A program made the position numbers and the translations under genes. Source: Gymnogyps californianus (Eukaryota > Chordata > Aves > Accipitriformes > Cathartidae). Taken from it: a stretch of 64,000 nucleotides of DNA. Below are positions 37,786 through 51,140 of the stretch, one piece after another. The DNA lies in NCBI RefSeq assembly GCF_018139145.2, contig NC_059476.1:3533501-3597500 (forward strand), in the 5' to 3' direction. The notes under the pieces were generated by a model. That model was given only the letters and a program-made list of their open reading frames with translations. It was not told the DNA's origin and ran no database searches. Each line of letters opens with the position of its first letter. Position 1 is the first letter of the stretch.

Positions 37786-40700
37786 GGTTAATGCAGACTG
37801 ACAGAGTCGTCGGAACTGGGCTCATTAGAGTTTCTGTGGTTCCTCCGTGTGTGTATGTGTGCAGGCATGTGTGAAAGTGGAGTGCTAATGTTAATACCTT
37901 GGCCACATACCAATTTCAGTAATGCCACATAAGTAAAATTCACCCCGAAGCCTCAGCTAGAAGAGCTCTTCACAGCCAGGCTTGTCACGCCATTGATAAG
38001 TGACTCAGTTGTGGCATTGCAGAAGTGGATGCTTTTCTGTGAGATCTCCTATTTAGTTTATCAGGACAAGCACCTGGCAAAAGGTAGTAGTCAAAAGAAA
38101 CTTCCAAGCAAGCAAATGAGAGCAGACATTATCAAGGTTGGAAATAACTTTATAAAACTATACTGTGCGGATAGATGGAGATTTTTATTGCTATGCAAAT
38201 GACTGTTATGTACAAGTCTAACAGGCTGCAGTGGAGATGAATCATTTAAATTAACTTAATCACTACATATTCTGTTAAGGGGTTATCTGTGAATCTCATT
38301 AAGTATCACTGCTAATGGCTGACACGTTTAGGACATTGTTTTGAATCTCAGAAGTCACAAAGTTTACATCTGACAGAGAAGTAAAATCCTAGAAGCACAA
38401 CAGCCTGACTTTTTATTTTGGATGCTTCATTTAATAACTCCTTGGAGAAAAAGAATGACAGCATTGGGATTTATGTTCTCACTTCAAGGTATTCCACAAT
38501 TCATCTTGAGAAACTCTGAGCATTTCCTTAGGCAATTTAAAACAGAATGATTTAGGGTTTATAAGTATATCCATTTCTAACTTGTTGCTTGTGCACTTTT
38601 CAATTAAGTATACGGGGATGTTACAATTATCACATTGCTGGGTTCGCCAGCATTGTAACACACCTTTCTGATTCACCTCATTTAACAAAATCTAACAAAA
38701 ACGTTATTGATACAGGATTGTGCTGTATAGCTGTATTGCACGCATTTCTAAGATACCTCATCCATCAAATTTCACAGTTTATGACCCAGGGAAGGTGAGG
38801 TAACTGGCCGTTTTACATCGCTTCAGCGCCGCTCAGCTCCCGAGCTGCAACTCACACCACTGAGAAGTCCCACTCACTCCCATTTTTTCCTCCGTATTAG
38901 ATTTAATTGTACTGGCTAATACAAGGATTTAGTGGATCAGCTCGGGCAATATTTCTTAATGATATAAAGTAGCGTAGGAGGACAGAGCTTGAAGCAGAGG
39001 GTTGAATTCTCAGGCTTAATGAGGCACCGGGCTTCAGCTTACCTATTCAGGCAGGGATTTTTATTGACAGAAGGAGCATGAATGCAAGGTTTGGAAATAA
39101 AGCAAATACGGCAGCTACCCAGAAGATCACCTTGACTGCAGCTCCTGTGGTCAGATGTCCACTCTGGCCTCAGGCAACCAGGGGCTGCCAGGAAGCTTCG
39201 GCATTATCCCCTTCCTCAGTCCAAATCTAAAATCCAAAGATTTGAACTCATCCTTCCTATTTACTCCCTCTGCAGACCAGCTGGCACACGGGCCTGCCTC
39301 TGCCCTCTCAATCTTCTTTTTCCTCCCTCAGTAATTTTCCACTTAGCACCCCCCTCCACCTGCTCCCCTAACTTGTTGCAATTCATACTGGTTTTATGCC
39401 AAATGGACCTAATCCTCCCAGAGCCGCATCGCTGTGCCAGTGCACGCGATGAAGGAATGCATATATATGCTCACGATATTCTTAGCTACTATAGGTTATA
39501 CGCATGGGAGTGTATTTTGCAAACTGAGCAGTTTAATACGGTCTCTCTTCCCACATAATTTTATTACTATCGTATCAGTGAGGCTGGTTTGGGCTTAGCA
39601 TGCCTCGAGGGGGAGGAAGAGGAGAGCCCGGGTGCAGAGAAATGCCAGGGGTCGGTGTGCGCGGCAGCTGCCCCTCCGCCTCCGCTGCCCCCCTCTCTGG
39701 GCACGGATGTCAACGGGTCTGGAGATGAACGTGGCATCTGGCTTTAATGACGGGAAAGTGAAATGATGTTGAACAGCGTTAAGGTGAAGATGGTGGGAGC
39801 AGGGTTTTACAGCTCAGGCTGTTACAAAGGGGGTCCTGGAGGATGCTGAGCATCTACCGCCGAGATCAGAGGGTTCGAGGCACAGCCCCGAACTCAGCGC
39901 GGAAGGCGAGAAAGCTGGTCACATTCAGGTTTTTATTTCTGGTGATCACACAGCACGCTTTTAAACCTATCAAGAAATATTCAAGTACTACCACTGCACT
40001 TCTTTATGGCTTTAAAACTGATGTAAATTTACATGCAAATTAGGTGCAGCCCTCAAGCTCTTGGCAATTTGCCACCGCAGCCTTTGATATTGCCCCTGAG
40101 TAGATCATCTTTTATGAGAAAGCCATCAGTCATCCCACAATACTGGAGGAGGATAATTTCCCTGCATGAGTTGCATAAAGCTGGCACTGCATATTTGGCA
40201 GGGCACAGCCTCCGGTGCTCTACCGAAAGTAAAGAGAGGAAAGAAGTCTGCTTTCAGGGTTTGGTTGGCTGGATGGTTTCTTTTCTAGGCTACTGAGCAA
40301 CTGCAGAAATTGGATTTATAGGATTAAAACAATAGGGTTTTTTGAACTGAAATTCAGCAGTCTCATGTATGTGCAAGTGATTGGATCCTTGGATAGAACC
40401 TACAATTTAACTGTCTTGTGTACATTCCCTGATACCGCTCATTGCAAATATTGTGTTTCTTCCCACTTCACTGGCTTACTGGTTAAATTTACCTATCTGT
40501 AAAGAATGTCACAGAGAAAAATAATTCCTGGGGGCATAATCCCCATAACAACTGGTCATCCCTACAAAAGTATTTTGGGGGAGCAATTACTGTGTAAGAG
40601 TCACTACAATCGCTTGCTGCTATAAATTCCTACTGTTTACTGCTTAATTGCTTGTTTTAGTGAAATGTTAATAATGCAGCAGTGGATAGAGAGTCGATAA

Positions 40701-41622
40701 TGAGGTAATGTGTATTTATGGGATATATGTCCAAATGATCCTTAGTGCATGGTTATTTGAAAATAAATAGTGTATTGATTGAAACAGCTATGGCACAAAA
40801 TGGTATTTCAGCACGTGGTGATAGTTGATAATTACTTAGAAGCCATTTTTTTGGTTGTTAATATAGTAACTAGTCTATTTTTAGCTCCTTTGTATAGATA
40901 ATGTTTTCCAGGGTTTTCTGTATCAGTTTGAAAATTCTGCCTCTGATGAAAATACAATATTCATCCATATTTCCCATCACAGGGATATCTACATGGTCCC
41001 ATTTCGACACGGTCAATACCAATTTGAAAGAGGTTTTAAATGGCGTTTAATGTAGCCATATTACTAATACTCCATTAAAACCACATAATCTTCTGTCATG
41101 GGAAAAATCAACAGAACCCATTTCCATGAGCTCCATGTAGTGGAAGTTTATAGGGAAAAATATCCAACAGTTCTCTTACGTTTTGGGGGTGAAATCTTTC
41201 ATGGCAGTATTTTTGGAGTAAATAAACGAAAGTTATAAGCAAGATGAAAAAAAGGATGAAAAAACAATGAAAAAAACAAAGCAGGGGAGGGTTATCAGAT
41301 GAATAGATTCTCCTCTGTGATTTGATGGACCCTGATCTCATATTCAGTTTTCCTTGTATTCTAAAGCCAACAGATAAAATTCCTACACAGAGGAAGAGCT
41401 GATATAATTTATTGGGTGAATATCTGATTTTAAAAAATAATTCAGTTTTGAAAAAGCTGGAATGGGTTGCAAATTTGCAGTAAATGAAGCACCAGTTTCA
41501 ATCAAAATATATAGTGATAACTTGCTTGTTTTTTTCATCTCAAAATAAATGAAAAATTAAAGATGATTTTTAAAACATTAACTATGCATATTCTGACCTG
41601 CAGGCAGTCGAACTGGGTTTTA
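37786..41622. other. intergenic or intronic with a CpG-richer patch
   Basis: No supportable gene. A patch at 39605-39750 contains about 11 CpG in 150 bp and is GC-rich. The segment 40590-40900 is repeat-free and AT-rich with several TTAATTG/ATAAT cores, and could be a conserved non-coding element. A short GT-rich run lies at 37844-37872. Confidence 0.5.
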
Positions 41623-41711
41623 CCAAATATTTGGGATGTTGGGATGTTTTAACCAAATATTTGGTATTGATATTTAGCAATGAAATCCTAATCCCAAATA
41701 TTTGGTATTGA
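41623..41711 (+). repeat. three copies of the palindrome CCAAATATTTGG
   Basis: The self-complementary 12-mer CCAAATATTTGG starts at 41623, 41653 and 41694. The second and third copies share an extended 18-bp direct repeat ending in 'tattga'. A small tandem 'ttgggatg' pair follows the first. The palindrome resembles a stretched CArG-like site (CC, A/T-only core, GG), but the A/T core is 8 bases, not the 6 of a canonical SRF site. Local duplication explains the repeats; a role as a protein-binding cluster is inference. Confidence 0.7.
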
Positions 41712-44700
41712 CTCTTGCAAAGGGATGTAAATATTGACTTGCAAAGCTGATCTCAGAATGAAGAAGATACTTTGTCTCTGTTTTGCCTTACAGTCAACAC
41801 ACATTACAATTACTAACATCATTGTCCAGTGCTCTGATTTTGCAGTTGAGAAAAATGTAGATTAAAGAAGTCTGAGGATGTATTCACTCTTCAAAGTACG
41901 ACATACCCGAAATGTAACGCAAAGCCTCCTCTACCTGCCTTTATCCTTTAGTTTTAAGATCCCTTTCAGTTAGGTCACAGCTAAGACCACAATATCTTCT
42001 CCTGCGGGCATATTTTAAGTGCCATTAGAGGCATAAAATCTATAGCGATCTGTCCCTTGGCCTCTTTTATAATTCATCAAGTATTTTGTAGTTGTGATCA
42101 TCTATATTAAGAACTTCCAAACTACTAAACTATGAAGTTTAATCCCATTTAATTGCTTGCCCGCAGCATCAGAAAGCAAAAAGTTGAATCATTTATTCAT
42201 TTATAAACCTGCTCTACACAGCACATCCAACTTTGTAGATTTAAGAACAGCTATCTTAATACCTGTTAGTTTAAAATGAAAATGAGCATAACACAGAGCT
42301 AGAAGCATTTACCAAACAATCGAGGTATTTTTTGCTTTAGGAAAGCAGAAAGCAGCACAGTAGTATACCGTTTTGGTAGTTTGAAGGACAGTTAAGGGGT
42401 TTTTGCATAGGAAGAATCAGGGTTACAGGGCATTTGTTGAAGCAGTTGTAAAGCCAACCCAGTTTCTGTAATTGCCAGTACAAGTCTAACAGTGCAGCCC
42501 GCAGCAGTTGCACCGCTACAGCTCTGTTTATTGATCCCTGTGATTCAATGTTTTTGCTCATGGGCATAAGTCAGCACTTTCAGCAGATCAGCCCAATGGC
42601 TGAAGGATCAATCGTTACTTCCCCCTCCTGATCCATTTTAATTGTGATATCAAAGATGGAGTAATCCTTTCTCAGGTTAGAAGATGTATTTGAAGCCAGG
42701 ACAAAACTATGTCATAAAAGCAGAGAGACTCCAGTATGCAGATCTAAAGGAAAACCTACTAATTCCAGGAACTGACCCGAAAGAAGCAGCCAGTGATGCT
42801 GAGCTTAGTTTAAATTGTTACAACAACCGACTCAATAAATAAAGTGGTTCACTTCCCTCACCTCTCCCTTGGCAGCAGCCGAGGACTGAAAGGCAAACCG
42901 TCTCTGCAGGACAATGGCGCTCCAGGGAAATTATTAAGCTCAGACTCAGAGTCTTTATTTTGACGTTCAAGAATAACCCAGAGGGCAGCCATGTTATCAG
43001 GCATGTGAGGGCTGAGCTTATTTGAACTTTAGCTGCGTCTTCTCTTTCTCTCTCTCTCTTTTTTTGTTTAAATCTCTCTTTCCTTCCACCCACCAGAGTG
43101 TGTAACCAATGAGAAATGATTTCTTGGAAAAAAAAGAAGGCTTCACAGAACAGTTCCTGGTTGTGCTTAATGGAGAGGTGTAATTAGAGAGCTGGGATAG
43201 CCGCTTGTCAAAATACAGACTTGCTGGCTGTGGTGGGGTTGGGGTTTTTGTTCTTTTGCTTAGAGGTTTGTCCCCTCTGCCTTTAGCTATGCAGGATATT
43301 AAGGCTTTCACACGCCGCGTGGAAGATTGCTCTGTAGCTTCTGAGGCTTTACTGGCAGCTATCCTATGGAGGGAGCTTGTATGGGAGCCATGAAGAGAGG
43401 TGGCAGGAGAAAGGAGATCTCTTCAGGGCTTCTGCACTGGTACACCATCAAGACAATGCACTCAAGGCTGTTTGGAGTGATACATAATCTCCTGATCTTC
43501 TCCCACCTCATTTGGGTTTCTCTCCATCCTCTAGTCCTAAGAACTCTTCCAAGGAAGTTAAAGTTGATAAGTCCAGAAGATCTGCTGTAGGCTTTCTTCC
43601 CTCTGGAGAAGACATCTTGCCCCTAGGCTAATGCTGGCCCTTGCAGACAGCCTCCTTCTCCACAAAAGCAGAGGAAACTCAGGAATGGACCTGGAGAATC
43701 AAGAGAGGATTTTTGTCTGGGAAAGAGCTTAGGAAATTTTAGGCTGTTCGGCTGCCACTGAAGAGGTGTAAGAAGGACAGAAGAAACTGCAACTGCTCTT
43801 GCTCCCTTTGGGTTGCAAGTGAGACATGGAGGATAGCCAGGCGGGGCAGCTGGAGATTTTGATCCAGAGAACAACTGCACTAATACAAGAGCCGCAATTA
43901 AAGGATTTCGCTGGAGAGGTGCAGAATTTGCCCCCGAGGTCCTGACCGAGTGAGCAGGACAGATGCTGCAGGCAGGAGGGATCAGATCCTGGCTGTCACC
44001 GTACGGAGCACAACTGCGAGTGGTTGCAACACCAGGCATCTCTGTCCTGCAGCCGAGGGAAAGGTGAAGTGAGGGCTCCTTGGCCTAATTAATTTAGAGT
44101 GGCCTGCAGATAAATAAAGGCTGAAAATACATAGCTTGCCTTAGCTTTGAAATTACATTCGAGGCACATAGTTATCCAGTGGCTTTTCTACCAGGCTCCA
44201 GCAGCACTATCTGATGGCAAGAGCATGTTCTCCTGGTTCCCGCTGAGCTGCCATTCACCTGTGCCTGACAGAGGTGGCACACCTGGAAGCAGCAGGCTTG
44301 GGACCTGCTGCAAAATTAATTCGCTGCTTATTCATGAGAAATGTACTTATCAAGGCCTTTACAAGAGCCTTCTGGTGAAGGGGAAGCCCAGACAGCTGCT
44401 GGCCTCTCTTAGCGTCTCCGTACTCCAGGGGAGAAGTTGCATCAGCACCCAGATAGAGTCGTGACTGGTTTCAGCTTTCCCTGGACCATAAAGGACATAG
44501 ATTTGGAACCCCAGCCAACAAGGAGAAATGGGCTGTAACACGCGTAGTGAGACAGGGCATGAGGGGTTGGGGGTTTTAATGGATGTTTTGTCAGATTTTG
44601 TTTTCTTTGAGAACTGGGGGATAATTTTGCATTTTGACCAGTGCAGTGTAGTTTCATGCTGTGTTGTGGGAGCAGAGACACGCCAACCACAAGCAAGACT

Positions 44701-45590
44701 GCGTTCATAGGTGTCCAGTTATCAGACCTGGAGATTTCTCAGCTGACCCCTACAGCACCCTCACACGACAAAGCATAAGCACAGGTCATTCTGGATAATT
44801 TGGTTTCTCAAATCGTCCTTCAAAACTGACAAATTGTCCTCATTTAATTTTGCACTTAACTGCAGTTGCAACAGTTGCCTCTTTCATATTAGTGCTACGA
44901 GATTAAAAAGGCTTCTGTATACACGACTCGGGTAACACACCCTGCCACCTTATTTACATCCACAAACGGGCAAAAATTCAAGATCTTCTTACGTACACTT
45001 AAAGTGAAGTTTGAAGTGGTGAATCTGTGGTGATAGAGACATTGTAAAGATGGGAGCACCGAGTGGAAAAGGTATATGCGTAAATAAAATAATTAGGAAA
45101 AAAGTGTCAGCGTACAAAGCAGGGGAGGGACAGAATAAGAGAAGCAAAGCGAAATGCGGATTCACTGGGATGGGAACACACAGCAGATGTTTGGACAGCA
45201 AACGGGCAATAGTAGATGATTTTATGGCAACCCTACAGTGAAATGAGGTCATGCTGCAGACAAAAGCAAACTAATGGACAAAGATGGGTGCCTATAAAAA
45301 TCAAGATGTACAGAAAGAGGTTACTGGAGGTAGAGCTGGCATAAAACTGCAGAGATGGATGGAGAGGTATCAACAAAGAGGAAAATGGTAAGAGAGAAGG
45401 AGAGGAAGTGTATCACGTACTCCCTGTAAAGAAAACGATTATCACTTGTAGATAACTTTAATAGTCCAAATCCTTGAGATGCTGTTATCAGGAGAAGGAG
45501 CTTGAAATACAGCACTAGATAAAAGCAAATCGGAGCTCTGACACAACTTCTGTAATAGCATCCCACCTCTGTAAGACGATGCTGAAGAAG
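41712..45590. other. intergenic or intronic, no gene recognised
   Basis: No supportable gene. A minus-strand frame at 43623-44039 (138 codons) is Pro/Ser-rich with no recognisable domain. A CT-rich run lies at 43037-43065. Segments near 44080-44120 and 44300-44360 ('aaaattaattcgctgctta') have the look of short conserved regulatory elements, but this cannot be tested here. Confidence 0.5.
43037..43065 (+). repeat. CT-rich microsatellite
   Basis: An imperfect (CT)n run followed by T7. It is simple polypyrimidine sequence. Confidence 0.8.
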
Positions 45591-45665
45591 TTCAGATTTT
45601 GATCTGCTGCTGCACTGCGCTGGGTGTGATCCAGCCTTCCAGAAGTCAACACAGTTTGATGCTCA
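45591..45665 (+). repeat. possible ancient amniote repeat fragment
   Basis: The words 'cagattttgatctgctgctg', 'gggtgtgatccag' and 'agaagtcaacacag' follow the order of an old bird/reptile repeat of the form 'gatctcagttacac..gtgtaaatcc.gagt..gaagtcaatgga'. It is strongly decayed, and the assignment is from memory. Confidence 0.35.
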
Positions 45666-45902
45666 GCATACCATTTTCATTGCGTTTTATGTCTAAAGCA
45701 AGGCAACTTTCTGGATTAACAGTTTTTCTCTGAAAAACAGAAGTTGGGGCAGGTAACCTGGAAGTGGTTTGAGGACAGAAATGGAGTGGGTTTGTTCTGA
45801 TTTGCTATGAAGCGCCTATGCTTCTTTTTTCCCCATTTGGAAACCAAAATCCAAACTGTTTGCAAAGGTCTCTTCAAGACTGTTTTCCTCGCTTTACATA
45901 GT

Positions 45903-45997
45903 TTATTTATGTATCTATATATTTGTATATAGGTAGATTGGATATATAATATAGATATGACTTTATAAATATAAATTATACTACTATAAACTATACT
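45903..45997. repeat. AT-rich low-complexity tract
   Basis: About 95 bp of TAT/ATA-type words with almost no G or C. It is a decayed TA-rich simple repeat. Confidence 0.75.
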
Positions 45998-46856
45998 TTG
46001 GTACTTCTGCCCTACCATTTTAGCCTTTTTTGCCTCTCATGCATTTATGGTTTATTTTCCCTTTCTTTTCTCATGTATATGGTGACCCCAGCTATTTTCT
46101 AATCTGTAATAGCATTCATTTTTTCTCTCCTACCTAGAGCACTGGAAACCACAAAAGTTACTGTCTGAGAAGCAATCACAGAAAATGCACTCTACGAGTT
46201 AAAGGTATGGCTCTGTCTAATAACCGTGTTATCCCTTCTGTTCCGAGCACTGAGCCAATATTTGATGTCCTGCAGGTTGTTTCCATTAGGAAGAGAAAGT
46301 GATGATAGAGTCGTGTGGTCCTCTGATGAGCTCCTGTTTGTTTATAGGGCACGTTCACCCTCCCGTTTCCCTGAGCGCAGCAGGGCTCGAGCTGTAGGAG
46401 ACCATTTCCTTGCTCACCGCACCGATCCCCCTCTACTCAACGTTCAGTACCGGCGATGTTTTCTTAGCTTTATCTCCGGGCAACTCCGCAGCTCTTCTGT
46501 GGCCCTGGGTAATGCCTCCTTGCTGCCTTTTCTTGCTGTTTCTCCATGTTTTTCTTTCTTTTCCCCCTAATGCATAAAACATCCCAAAGCAACCTCAGAA
46601 ATCTTTGCACCCGCGTGTGCTTGGCACACAGTGGCTGTTTGCATGGCGGCTGCTGTTGTTCATGCATTAATCCAGCTACCGGTGTTACTGAGAGAGCTTA
46701 TTGTGTGAATTATTTTTCTAAAAGACAGGGTGGTTTTTTCAACTAGTGAGTTAAACCAGAGTTAATCCAACCTACAAGAATAATCTCTCTGATTTGATAC
46801 CTAACCAGGGCTGGCTATCATTGCACCTTGTTACAGGTATGCTCCTAATAATAGTA

Positions 46857-46865
46857 GGGGGGGGG
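46857..46865 (+). repeat. G9 homopolymer
   Basis: Nine consecutive G residues after 'aatagta'. It could be a local replication or sequencing trouble spot. Confidence 0.8.
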
Positions 46866-48229
46866 TTATTACTTCTTTCTTTCATTTATTTATTTCTAGT
46901 TTCTATGCTATCAGGCTGAGTAGCCAAAAAGAAATGTCTGCTGAAAGCTTGCTCATATTGTGGGATCTTCCCTAAGCAAGGTGGAAAATCCCTCTTGCAA
47001 ATCATGGCTGAGTATGTAATAAATGTCAACTCAGTGTTTGCTTTGCAGTAAAAGGTTGCAAACTCACCTATGAAACCGTCTACCAAAGCAATCCACACTA
47101 CGGCAAACGCTCATAATTCACATCAAGGGTGTGTTTAAAATAACACAAAAAGCTGAAGATTTGCGATTGCGGCGAGATGCTGCAAGGTTGCAAAGAGAAC
47201 GGCCGGCTGCTCGTATCTCACAGCCAAATCCGCTCTGACATGGCCGTAGGACCACTCTTTACGGGAATCTGTGCTTTATCAGAGACATTGAAAACCTCCT
47301 CAGGTATGCAGATAGAACAATAACTCTGTATCGCCCTTCTTCCCAGTTTCTGGCTGAAATGGCTTGATTACTTCATAGTTTTTGTGCTGTCTTTGTGTAA
47401 GAGTTTGACAGTTGTATTAAGGGAAAACCAACTCAAGGAGATGATAGGTGTTGCAGCCAGGTCTGAATGTGATGAGGTCAACGATGAGGTCATCCTCACC
47501 TAGTTGTAATGTGTGCCATGCTCCTACCGTGGTTTCTGCTGGCGTTGTCTCCTGTTCTCACAGGCCGCCTGGTATTTGGCAGGATTCTTTAAAAAAAAAC
47601 AAAACCAAGAAATTGATGAAAAAAAGCAACGCTAAGTAGCTAGTAAGCTAAAATGCTCATTTTTAAGCAGTGGTTCATGTTTATTGTATAACGAAGAGGA
47701 AAAAGTCCTTTAATATTAACAATTGAGAGAAGATTAGACCAAAAATACCCTATTACCACTTTCTCTAATCCACCTATAATTGTGTACCAAGCTATCAGGG
47801 AAGCACGTAAAACCTGAAAAAACCTTAGCAAGAACCAGAAGGCAATTGTCCGCTTCAGCATCTCCGACAGTTGGACGTGGACGTAATCCAGCTACTACTC
47901 TTTTATTCTGTACTTGCAACGCTCTTCACAGTCCTGCAACAGTTTGGGCTGTTAAACGGAGTCTGCGTGGTGTGGCCGAACACCCAAAACGCCGAAGCCG
48001 CCACTGAGGAGGAAATTGATTCCAGTGTGACAGGAATAAGGTTGTCCTTCTCTGGATTTTTGCAGTAGAGAGGTATCCTGTTTTCAGTGATCTGCCCCTC
48101 TGTATTAGAAAAAGTACGTGTTTCAGCGTTATTAAAATAATTTAGATCACTTTGCCTGGAAAAAAGTGGATCTGATTACCGCTAGTTTGCATCACTTTTT
48201 ACTTAAGTTTGGAGAAGGCAAAGCTCTCC

Positions 48230-48250
48230 AGTGAATTAATTAATTTCACT
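48230..48250. promoter_or_regulatory. near-palindrome around TTAATTAAT
   Basis: Arms AGTGAA and TTCACT are exact reverse complements on either side of TTAATTAAT, which contains overlapping homeodomain cores (TTAATTA). It is a plausible dimeric homeodomain site, but such AT-rich palindromes also arise by chance. Confidence 0.25.
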
Positions 48251-50739
48251 CAATTTTGACAGACTGCTTAAATCAGCTTAGAAGTGCCACAGCTGAGTAA
48301 ACCCATCTAGCAGTTTACGATTGCTTCTTTTGGAAGGACCTGCTCAATACTGACAGCAACTGAAACAGTGCGTTAAGGAGAACCACTTAATTAAATAATT
48401 GTTACAAGAGCAGACAATGGTAAAATGTGTACGGTTCCTATAGGCAATTGATAAGAAGTTTTAAAGAGCGATAAGGATTGTTTTTTTACATTCATACATT
48501 TACTTTCATGATTCAATGGAAGATGTTCCACTGTGTCACAGGTCTGATCACCCTTTAGCTTTCCGACTCGCTGTGTGTATACACGGCAGGCTCGCATCCT
48601 GCAGACAGAAGTTTGCAGCTGTCTTTTTCCAAGACTGGAAGATATTTTGTTGGTATGTAATTAAATTAAAATATTTAATTAACCTGAAGTTTTCAGAACT
48701 TGTATGTTAAAAATATGTATATATTTATCTCACGCTTTAGCCCTCTAATATATATTTCACTCTTGAAAGGTCCGTCAGCCTTTCGTGTGACAATCTGGCA
48801 TGAACTCTGTCCCAAAGAAAATGTACATTAAAAATGTACATACCTATGAGGATGAGCCGGCAGACCTCTACACCAAAAGTGTCTTTCTATATCGGTCTGA
48901 GTGGACATGATCTGTGGACCATCTTCTGTGAAATACAGATTCCTTCCTTGCCTGCTGTTTAATCAGGTTTTTTAAGTGCAGCAAAATTTTAAGATGGAAT
49001 CACAGCATAGTTTCTTAAGCTAACAGATCCCTCTGCCTTTAATTTCATCAGAAGATATTTTCATACGCTTTATTTTTATCTTGAGAAAAAAATTAAAATG
49101 CAGTCACCTACAACTTAGAGATGGGAATAGCATTTGCATTATCCTTAATCACTGTTGTGTTTTCCCAAGTCCCAGTGCATAATCGTAGCCGTCAACCTCA
49201 TTGACCTGTTTAAGTTTTAATTTACTAGAGGCCTGCCATTAATGTGACCTCTTCAGAAACGACACCCTTCCTAGCAACACCTGCAGTCAGATCAACTTTT
49301 GTCATCTCCTGGTTCGCTCTTTCCTTTTGAATTATTTACGAAGGTCATGAATTTCTTAGAAAATCCGGCAACAAGACACCAAGAAGTGAAGAAAGCTCTT
49401 TGTAAGTTTGTATCTGGGAATTAATTTGCTTACCTGAATTGGGAGGCAGCACTATGGCCAAAGGGAAAATGTGAAACCCCGTACACTACACAATGAAATT
49501 ACTTCTTGTTGCTCGTTGTTGCAGGTCAAGCAGGTTACTGTGCCTGTAAATTTCTTTTATATGAGACCCAGTTGCTGCAGACGACAAAATAATCAAAACC
49601 TATACACCTTGGGGAGCCTTAGCAATTTACATGGCAAAGCAAAGATGATACAGGATTTGTACCTCGTAGCAGCCGATGGGAGATTTTCCGCCTGCTCCAG
49701 TGAGGCCAAGATTTCATCCAGGATGGCTTTGAAGAGCTTCCGACTAAAACAGACCCACAGAAAAGGCACAGCAGGAGGAAATGGTGATCAGTAGATGAGA
49801 GTGCAGGATGCAGTCCTGGGCTTGCTCTGATGCTTCGTGGTAGCACGTACGGTTTCATAATCTTTTTTGAAAAAATTCATCATTTCTGTTTTTAAACTAT
49901 AATGAGAGAACTGGTAATACTAAAATTGTGATCTAATGCTATTCCATTAGCTAAGCAATTCCAAAGTTGTAGTGGGCAAACAGGATTTTTTTTCTCTTCT
50001 GTCTTTTATTTATCATGTAGATTCCTGTCAGAAATCAGTGCAGCCTCTCGGGCTGCGAATCTGTGTGTTTCTGAGCAAACCAGCTAGATCTGCAGATTTA
50101 GCATGATCAAGGGCAGAGGAGCCGAGGGATGGGTTCCATCGGGGAGGCTGTGCCGTCCCCATCCTCGGAGGTTTCAAGACCCGCTGGGGTAAAGCCCTGA
50201 GCAGCCGGGTCTGACCCTGGAGCTGGCCCTGCCTGGGGCAGGGATTGGACCTGAGCTCTCCCGAGCCCCTTCCCACCAGGATTATCCTGGGATCCTGTGA
50301 ACTGTGTGGAGAAGACAATTTGCTAAACATCAACTGAGAAATTTTATAGATATTGTAAAGGCTTGCTCCTGATTCACATGTACCGCTTTTTTTCTGCTGA
50401 CCTCTCTTGCGAAGCCTGAATGGACCCATGAAAATATGAAAGGGAGAGCATTAAGCTGATCCGGTTTGAAACGATCTATTTATTTTGGTGTGGCTGCCAA
50501 ACTGAGAATCGCGGTCCCATCTGTACTGCAGTACCGGCCAGGCGTCTCAGCTCATTGGGATAGGCACTTAACAGAAACTGAAATGTGGTAACGGTGCCAG
50601 GGAATTTGCTGTCGAAGTAAAAGCTGGGAAAATACGGGTGGCTCTCACAAAACCTGAGAGAAATACAAGGTTACCGTGAGGATGCCAAGCACTCTCCTGG
50701 GACTTTAGTTCCTTGACCATTATCAAGGTGTTTGGTGTT

Positions 50740-51140
50740 TTTTCTCTGCAGGAGTGGCTGCAGAGGTGACCTTTAAGGGAGGGTTTGAAAGAGGAAAATC
50801 AGGTCTCCTTTTAGATTTTGAGAGGGGAATTCTTTCAGTCCATTAAGACTGGCATGAAATGCAATTCAGAACTGAGAGGTATGGCACAGCAGCAGCCAAG
50901 GCTGGGTTAGTATCAGAGCAGAGGCAGGGATCGACATCTCTGTAATAGTTTATGTTTGAAGCAAGAGGGAAGAGCAGCCAGTGGAGGGCTGCGAACAGAG
51001 GAGTCATTTGGCTGAAGCAATGAGCCAGAAAAATTATCTGTGAAGAAGGATGGCTATAAGCGAGGTGGTTTGGGATTTGTCAGGGTCAGAGGGATATTTC
51101 TGATAGTCCAAGACAGAGGTTAATCAAGACCAATATGAGC
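50740..51140 (+). repeat. ancient L3/CR1-like LINE fragment
   Basis: Several word blocks occur in the expected order. They are 'ctttaagggagggtttgaaa', then 'atgcaattcagaactgagag', then 'cagccagtggagggctgc' and 'gaggagtcatttggc', then 'agaaaaattatctg', and finally 'gatagtccaagacagaggt'. These mirror the conserved non-coding 3' part of L3-type (CR1-clade) LINEs in amniotes, which read 'tttaaggagggatttgaa', 'agccagtggaggg', 'ggagtgac.tggtc', 'gaaaatgatc' and 'gcagtagtccaag.gagaggt'. The copy is about 400 bp, forward, without coding content and heavily mutated. I name the family from memory; subfamily unknown. Confidence 0.55.

Larger units (their letters stand above)
45998..50739. other. intergenic or intronic, no gene recognised
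   Basis: No supportable gene. It contains a G9 run at 46857-46865, a CpG-bearing patch at about 47160-47250, and a palindromic homeodomain-like site at 48230-48250. The forward frame 49471-49794 and minus-strand frame 50028-50429 show no recognisable domain. Confidence 0.55.

Noticed and set aside
39868..39895. 'gggttcgaggcacagcc' resembling a tRNA T-arm
   Set aside because: No matching acceptor stem, anticodon arm or A-box lies upstream at the right distance.
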